Source of the DNA: Dehalococcoidia bacterium
GTDB taxonomy: Bacteria > Chloroflexota > Dehalococcoidia > Lucifugimonadales > UBA826
Direction of reading: 5' to 3'
Assembly (NCBI GenBank): GCA_029936675.1
Contig: JAPYSB010000009.1
Location: 1 to 64,000, forward strand
Length of the DNA: 64,000 nt
The position numbers and the translations under genes were made by a program. The notes under the pieces are model-generated. The model searched no databases. It saw nothing but the letters and a program-made list of their open reading frames with translations, and was not told where the DNA came from. This document shows positions 59,276 to 64,000 of this stretch, one piece after another. Every line of letters starts with the position of its first letter. The stretch's first letter is position 1.

Positions 59276-59352
59276 AACTCCCTCCGCTGGCATTATCCAG
59301 TTCAGGTCTCGGGTCGGCATTAAAGTACCCTCTCAGCCATTTGAGGCTCCCC
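59276..59352 (-). promoter_or_regulatory. TPP (THI-box) riboswitch aptamer
   Basis: Read on the minus strand, the conserved GGGGAGCC, CTGAGAGGGTA, GACCTGA and CTGGATAATGCCAGCG-type elements occur in order between 59352 and 59276. Binding of thiamine pyrophosphate should favour the terminator just downstream and switch off thiG-thiE-thiS when the vitamin is sufficient. Confidence 0.94.
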
Positions 59353-59493
59353 ATTTACGCGTATTTCGCTCGGCAAGAATATATGCAAGATACGTGTTAA
59401 AGTCAATGTTGGAAGCTACATGGACTTAATGACAACCCATTTTAACTTCAAAAACAAAGCGAGTGGCTTTACGGAGATAATTCATCGATTTTA

Positions 59494-59976
59494 ATGCGTC
59501 ATTACACTGCTACTGGATATGTCGTATGGGACCGGGGTGTTCTACTACACTGGCATAAAAAGATAAAATTGTGGCTACCACCAGGAGGCCATGTGGAGCC
59601 GAATGAGGATCCGGTCGAAGCGGTATTGCGAGAAATTCTTGAAGAAACAGCATTGGTGTCAAAAATATCTAAAAATCCTAATGTACCGACTTTGAATTTT
59701 GATTACCCTGAAATTATTGAACCACCAAGACATATATTAATCGAGGATATCGATGATCCAGAGGACGGACATCATCAACACATTGACATGATTTATTATT
59801 GCTACCCCGTTGATGGAGTAATGGGCTTATCCCCGGGTTGGTCTCTCTTTTCATATAAGGTGCTTAAAAATGCGCTCAAAGTCCATCAACTTGGAAAAGA
59901 ATATCTGGATCCCTCAATATACCCTCCGCTAGATGTATTAACATTCGGGGTAGAGGCTATTGACGCAACTATATGA
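59494..59976 (+). CDS. Nudix hydrolase
   Basis: A 160-residue Nudix protein with the box GGHVEPNEDPVEAVLREILEETAL from about residue 30. The sequence around it (LLHWHKKIKLWLPPGGHVE) resembles the group of Nudix proteins acting on mutagenic or damaged nucleotides, but the substrate is not deducible. ATG at 59494; GGAGATAA occurs 15-20 bases upstream, rather far. Divergent from the riboswitch-controlled thi operon. Confidence 0.86.
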   Translation: MRHYTATGYVVWDRGVLLHWHKKIKLWLPPGGHVEPNEDPVEAVLREILEETALVSKISKNPNVPTLNFDYPEIIEPPRHILIEDIDDPEDGHHQHIDMIYYCYPVDGVMGLSPGWSLFSYKVLKNALKVHQLGKEYLDPSIYPPLDVLTFGVEAIDATI

Positions 59977-60063
59977 ATACCTTTTGGGTATAAAAACCCT
60001 GATCATTTCAGGTATTATTTTACGGCTCCAAAAATCATTAGTGGTAAGGTGTAACTAAATAAG

Positions 60064-61131
60064 ATGGCTCAGAATAATATTGCTGTAATCCGAGGAGATG
60101 GTATAGGCATTGAAGTAGTAGAGGAAGGAATAAAGGTTTTAGACGCGGTCTCAGAAAACTATGACTTTGAACTTTCCTTCAGTGAATACCCTTGGAGTTC
60201 TAAATTTTATATGGATACTGGGTCCATGATGCCTTCGGATGGTCTCGATACTTTGTCTAATTACGATGCGATTTTCCTAGGGGCTGTAGGTCACCCTGAC
60301 ATTCAAGACCATATAACCCTTAACGGCCTATTACTTCCTATTCGAAGAAAATTTGACCAATACGTATGTGAACGGCCTAGTGTCCTATATGAGGGTATTG
60401 AATCACCGCTGTCGGGGAAAAAACCATTCGATATCGATATGGTAGTGATCCGGGAAAATACAGAAGGGGAATATGCAAACGTCGGAGGATTCCAGTATTT
60501 GGATTTTCCGGAAGAAGTGGGTATTCAAACCGGGGTTTTTACAAGGAAAGGTTGTGAGAGGGTAATCCGCTACTCCTTTGAATTGGCCCGCAGGAGAAAT
60601 AAAAAGAAACACCTAACCTCTATCACCAAATCTAATGCGCAAGGATACGGAATGTTGGTATGGGACAGGGCCTTTGAAAGGATATCTGTAGAATATCCGG
60701 ATATATCTACAGATTCCTTATTGGTGGACGCAGCGGCAATGGATTTCATTAGAAAACCGGAATATTTTGACGTGGTTGTTGCTAGTAATCTTTTTGGAGA
60801 TATTTTGACAGACATTGCCGCAATAATCACTGGAAGTATGGGGCTAGCATCAAGTGCTAATTTAGACCCAAAACGAAGATATCCTTCAATGTTCGAACCT
60901 GTGCATGGCAGTGCTCCAGATATCATGGGTAAAGGTATTGCTAACCCAATGGCCCAAATTCTTACTGGGGCTATGCTTCTCCGACACCTAGGCCATGTAG
61001 ATGCTGCAACCGATGTAGAGAAGGCTGTATTATCAGTCCTTTCCGAAGGAGAAATTTTAACCCCAGATTTGTATGGTTCTTCAACGACGTCTTCTGTTGG
61101 AGATGCCATAGTATCCGCCCTGGGCAAATAG
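60064..61131 (+). CDS. tartrate/D-malate dehydrogenase-like decarboxylating dehydrogenase
   Basis: A 355-residue enzyme of the isopropylmalate/isocitrate dehydrogenase superfamily. IAVIRGDGIG begins the fold, and LNGLLLPIRRKFDQYVCERP and RENTEGEYANVGG place it nearer to tartrate/D-malate dehydrogenase (TtuC/DmlA) than to LeuB. NLFGDILTDIAA and FEPVHGSAPDIMGKG are the metal and NAD regions. ATG at 60064. A true leuB starts at 63650, so this is the second member of the superfamily in the window. leuS lies between them. Confidence 0.83.
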   Translation: MAQNNIAVIRGDGIGIEVVEEGIKVLDAVSENYDFELSFSEYPWSSKFYMDTGSMMPSDGLDTLSNYDAIFLGAVGHPDIQDHITLNGLLLPIRRKFDQYVCERPSVLYEGIESPLSGKKPFDIDMVVIRENTEGEYANVGGFQYLDFPEEVGIQTGVFTRKGCERVIRYSFELARRRNKKKHLTSITKSNAQGYGMLVWDRAFERISVEYPDISTDSLLVDAAAMDFIRKPEYFDVVVASNLFGDILTDIAAIITGSMGLASSANLDPKRRYPSMFEPVHGSAPDIMGKGIANPMAQILTGAMLLRHLGHVDAATDVEKAVLSVLSEGEILTPDLYGSSTTSSVGDAIVSALGK

Positions 61132-61158
61132 CTGAAAAATCGAGAAGAGATAATTTAG

Positions 61159-63621
61159 ATGCCAATCAAAATAATAGAAACGCGCTTCCCTCATGAAAGT
61201 ATAGAGCCTAAGTGGCAAAGTCGATGGCGCGATTCCCAAATATATAAAGTTGACGACAACGATCCTAGACCTAAGTGGTATGAATTAACAATGTACCCCT
61301 ACCCCTCAGGAGACCTACATGTTGGGCATTGGTATGCAATGACTGGGGCAGATATACATGCAAGATTTAGAAATATGCAAGGATACAATGTTCTCCACCC
61401 AATGGGGTTCGATGCATTTGGTCTGAATGCAGAAAACGCGGCCATACAACGAGGTATCCATCCGCATTCCTGGACAATGGACAACATTGGAAGGATGCGC
61501 CAACAACTGGCTTCTATGGGCCCGATGTATGATTGGGAGAGGGAAGTAGTTACATGCCTACCAGAATATTACAAATGGAATCAATGGTTTTTCTTGCAGT
61601 TCTACCAAAACGGGTTAGCTTATCGCGATTTTGCTCCTGTCAACTGGTGTCCCTCATGTGTGACCGTTCTAGCAAATGAGCAGGTAATAGACGGGGTATG
61701 TGAAAGGTGTGACACTACTGTGACTCATAGAGATATGAACCAGTGGTTCTTCCGTATCACCGCATACGCTGAGGAATTATTGGATCAGTCGAAAATGGAC
61801 TGGCCAGACCGCATAAATACGATGCAAACAAATTGGATTGGGAAAAGTGAAGGAGTGGAATTCGGTTTTGATATCTCGGAATACAAACTAGACTCCGAAA
61901 CATTAGTTACGTTTACTACCCGAATTGATACTGTTTACGGAGTTACTTTCGTGGTATTGGCACCAGAGCACCAATTAGTAGAGGCTTTAACTGCCCCCGA
62001 GCAAGAAGATTCTGTAAAGGCCTATATAAATAGTGCTCGGAAAGCCACTGAAGTCGAACGATTAGCCATCGATAGGGAAAAGACAGGAGTGTTCTTAGGC
62101 ACCTACTGTGTCAATCCTCTTACCCAGGATCGAATACCTATACTGATAGGCGACTATGTGCTAAACACATATGGAACCGGAATCGTAATGGGTGTTCCGG
62201 CACACGATACAAGAGATTTTACATTTGCAAAAAAATACGATCTCCCAATCAAAATAGTTGTAGCACCCCCAGAGTGGGATGGCAACGAATTAGATGAGGC
62301 ATATGTAGCTCCAGGGACACAGGTAAATTCACTAGAATTTAACGGTTTGAGCAATAGTGAAGGCCGACTGAGAATAGCAGATCATATCGAAGACAGGAAC
62401 CTGGGTACTAAAACTGTCAACTATAGGATGAGAGACTGGCTTATTTCCCGACAGAGATATTGGGGCACACCAATACCCATAATTTACTGTAATGATTGCG
62501 GCGTTGTACCTGTCAAGAAAGAGGATCTTCCTGTGTTACTGCCAGAAGATGCTGAATTTCTACCAACAGGCGAGTCTCCCTTGGCCCTACATAACGAATT
62601 CGTTAATGCCGAGTGCCCTGATTGCGGTAAACCTGGCAAGAGAGAAACAGACACTATGGATACCTTTGTGGACTCATCATGGTATTTTCTAAGGTATGCA
62701 AGCCCAAAGCATTCGGCCGCCGCATTTGATGAAAAATCTGCTCAACTCTGGAATCCCGTGGATCAATACACTGGCGGAGTAGAACATGCCGTAATGCATT
62801 TGCTGTATTCAAGGTTCTTCGTCAAGGCCGCACGTGATCTTGGCTTGATCAAATACGATGAACCGTTTAAAAGGCTGTTCAATCAAGGAACAATAATTTA
62901 CAAAGGCGCGAAGATGAGTAAGTCTCGCGGAAATGTGATCGCCCCGGACGATTACGTTTCTGTAGTTGGAGCGGATACGGTTAGAACTTATTTAATGTTT
63001 ATCGGACCCTGGGAGCAAGGCGGCGAATGGAATGATTCTGGGATTAATGGAGCCGCTCGCTGGCTCAATAAAGTTTGGGACATATCCAATTACGATCCCG
63101 GCACTTTTGCACAAAATTCTAACCTCGACTCAAAAAAAGAACTAAACAGGCTTTTACATAAAACCATTATGAGGGTAGGAGAGGATATAGAAAAATTCAA
63201 ATACAACACTGCCATATCCGCTCTTATGGAATTCACAAATTCTCTAGCTGAAAGTCATATACCCCAGAAGATCAGCTACATAGACTGGTTGCGTTTTACT
63301 CGCGATCTTTACGTAATGATGGCACCAATTGTCCCCCATTTAGCCGAGGAATTATGGGAAATCTCAGGTATGGAATTTAGCATACACACTCAGTTGTGGC
63401 CTGTATATGATGAATCCCTGGCCCAAGACGAGGAGTTTACATTGGTGGTACAAATCAATGGGAAAGTTCGAGCGAAAATACCTGCTCCTGCAAACATAAC
63501 TGAATCCGATGCAAATCAACTCGCCTTGCAAAATTCCAGTATCGAGAAACATATAACAGGATTAGCGATAAGAAAGACAATTTATGTTCCAGGAAAATTA
63601 CTAAATATTGTGGCCAATTAA
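61159..63621 (+). CDS. leuS: leucine-tRNA ligase
   Basis: An 820-residue class I synthetase. [13 protein letters not shown] contains the HIGH-type signature and KMSKSRGNV is the KMSKS motif. The CP1 editing domain with [13 protein letters not shown] and [11 protein letters not shown] lies in between; two CxxC pairs (CPSC, CERC) occupy the zinc-finger region. The C-terminal anticodon domain ends [18 protein letters not shown] at 61159 with GAAGAGA upstream, 27 bp after the preceding dehydrogenase. Confidence 0.96.
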   Translation: MPIKIIETRFPHESIEPKWQSRWRDSQIYKVDDNDPRPKWYELTMYPYPSGDLHVGHWYAMTGADIHARFRNMQGYNVLHPMGFDAFGLNAENAAIQRGIHPHSWTMDNIGRMRQQLASMGPMYDWEREVVTCLPEYYKWNQWFFLQFYQNGLAYRDFAPVNWCPSCVTVLANEQVIDGVCERCDTTVTHRDMNQWFFRITAYAEELLDQSKMDWPDRINTMQTNWIGKSEGVEFGFDISEYKLDSETLVTFTTRIDTVYGVTFVVLAPEHQLVEALTAPEQEDSVKAYINSARKATEVERLAIDREKTGVFLGTYCVNPLTQDRIPILIGDYVLNTYGTGIVMGVPAHDTRDFTFAKKYDLPIKIVVAPPEWDGNELDEAYVAPGTQVNSLEFNGLSNSEGRLRIADHIEDRNLGTKTVNYRMRDWLISRQRYWGTPIPIIYCNDCGVVPVKKEDLPVLLPEDAEFLPTGESPLALHNEFVNAECPDCGKPGKRETDTMDTFVDSSWYFLRYASPKHSAAAFDEKSAQLWNPVDQYTGGVEHAVMHLLYSRFFVKAARDLGLIKYDEPFKRLFNQGTIIYKGAKMSKSRGNVIAPDDYVSVVGADTVRTYLMFIGPWEQGGEWNDSGINGAARWLNKVWDISNYDPGTFAQNSNLDSKKELNRLLHKTIMRVGEDIEKFKYNTAISALMEFTNSLAESHIPQKISYIDWLRFTRDLYVMMAPIVPHLAEELWEISGMEFSIHTQLWPVYDESLAQDEEFTLVVQINGKVRAKIPAPANITESDANQLALQNSSIEKHITGLAIRKTIYVPGKLLNIVAN

Positions 63622-63649
63622 ACCAAAATCTAAAGAAGCGGAGGGCACT

Positions 63650-64000
63650 ATGAACATATCTATAGCAGTATTACCAGGAGATGGAATAGGGCCAGAAGTA
63701 GTTACTGAGTCGATAAAAGTTTTAGAAGCAATAGGTAATCGATTCGGCCACGAATTCCAAATTAAGTCGGGCAGGGTAGGGGGCAATGCTATTGATGATT
63801 ACGGAACACCGTTGCCTCAGGAAACCATGGACACTTGCATTGACTCAGATGCGATTTTATTCGGTGCCGTTGGCGGCCCAAAATGGGATGACCCAAATGC
63901 TGATGTACGCCCAGAAGATGGCATATTGGCTATTCGAAAATCCTTAGATTTATTTGCTAATTTAAGACCAGTCAAAGTTTACCCCTCGCTAATAAATTCA
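63650..64000 (+). CDS. leuB: 3-isopropylmalate dehydrogenase, 5' part
   Basis: The window ends within this gene after 117 codons. [13 protein letters not shown] starts the decarboxylating-dehydrogenase fold, and [15 protein letters not shown] and [20 protein letters not shown] are typical of LeuB. It should oxidise 3-isopropylmalate in leucine synthesis. ATG at 63650 has GGAGGG upstream. It follows leuS by 28 bp. Confidence 0.93.
   Translation, partial: MNISIAVLPGDGIGPEVVTESIKVLEAIGNRFGHEFQIKSGRVGGNAIDDYGTPLPQETMDTCIDSDAILFGAVGGPKWDDPNADVRPEDGILAIRKSLDLFANLRPVKVYPSLINS

Overview
The window looks like a stretch of chromosome from an uncultured, AT-rich marine-type bacterium. The gene mix fits Chloroflexota, most likely the SAR202 / Dehalococcoidia lineage: a Baeyer-Villiger-type flavin monooxygenase, an HpcH/HpaI aldolase, a CaiB/BaiF CoA-transferase beside a TPP lyase and a MaoC-like hotdog protein, amidases, a YjhG-type sugar-acid dehydratase, and a lipoprotein protease with a Pro/Thr-rich linker. 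This placement is an inference from gene content; no phylogenetic marker was compared. Many genes start with TTG or GTG, intergenic gaps are short, and no transposase, integrase, phage gene or CRISPR array was seen.

Layout. 1-1902: 3' half of tRNA-Lys, FKBP isomerase and a diacylglycerol-kinase-like gene, with degenerate direct repeats around FKBP. 1953-6857: PhzF-like isomerase, then a likely catabolic operon (monooxygenase, aldolase, amidohydrolase). 6870-7709: leucine-rich-repeat protein. 8036-11872: CoA-transferase, TPP lyase, MaoC-like protein. 12306-18001 (minus strand): a membrane protein with a homopolymer frameshift, a GrdB-family selenoprotein with an in-frame TGA and a SECIS-like hairpin, a BaiN/HI0933 flavoprotein and a penicillin acylase. 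18124-18543: tRNA-Leu and a large SRP RNA with its promoter. 18589-22997: ksgA, ispE, membrane protein, PHP phosphoesterase, mgtE. 22987-29753 (minus): PAP2-like protein, small membrane protein, ilvE, moeA, pheT, pheS. 29977-34778: MscS channel, 8-oxoguanine glycosylase, DinG-type helicase-exonuclease. 34878-37952: argH, rpe, tsaD. 38471-42280: tandem alanine-racemase/D-threonine-aldolase-fold proteins, methyltransferase, Nudix, TPR protein. 42284-46625: AcoX-like kinase, endonuclease III, argC, tRNA-Glu, DEAD-box helicase. 46622-54649: beta-lactamase-fold hydrolase, trypsin-like lipoprotein, transketolase-like enzyme, amidase with a small CxxC protein, NHL beta-propeller. 54701-64000: YjhG-type dehydratase, methyltransferase, thiG-thiE-thiS behind a TPP riboswitch, Nudix, tartrate/malate-dehydrogenase-like gene, leuS and the start of leuB.

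How it works together. Housekeeping genes (tRNA synthetases, arginine, leucine and thiamine synthesis, MEP isoprenoid step, rRNA and tRNA modification, DNA repair) are interleaved with small catabolic modules typical of an oxidative heterotroph that attacks varied organic acids, amides and cyclic compounds. The two TPP enzymes in the window make the riboswitch-controlled thi genes functionally relevant. The most notable items are the selenocysteine-containing GrdB-like protein standing without other reductase subunits, a racemase-fold protein that has lost its PLP lysine next to a paralogue that kept it, a T8 frameshift in an otherwise intact membrane protein, and a CoA-transferase gene whose only well-placed start is a non-AUG codon.
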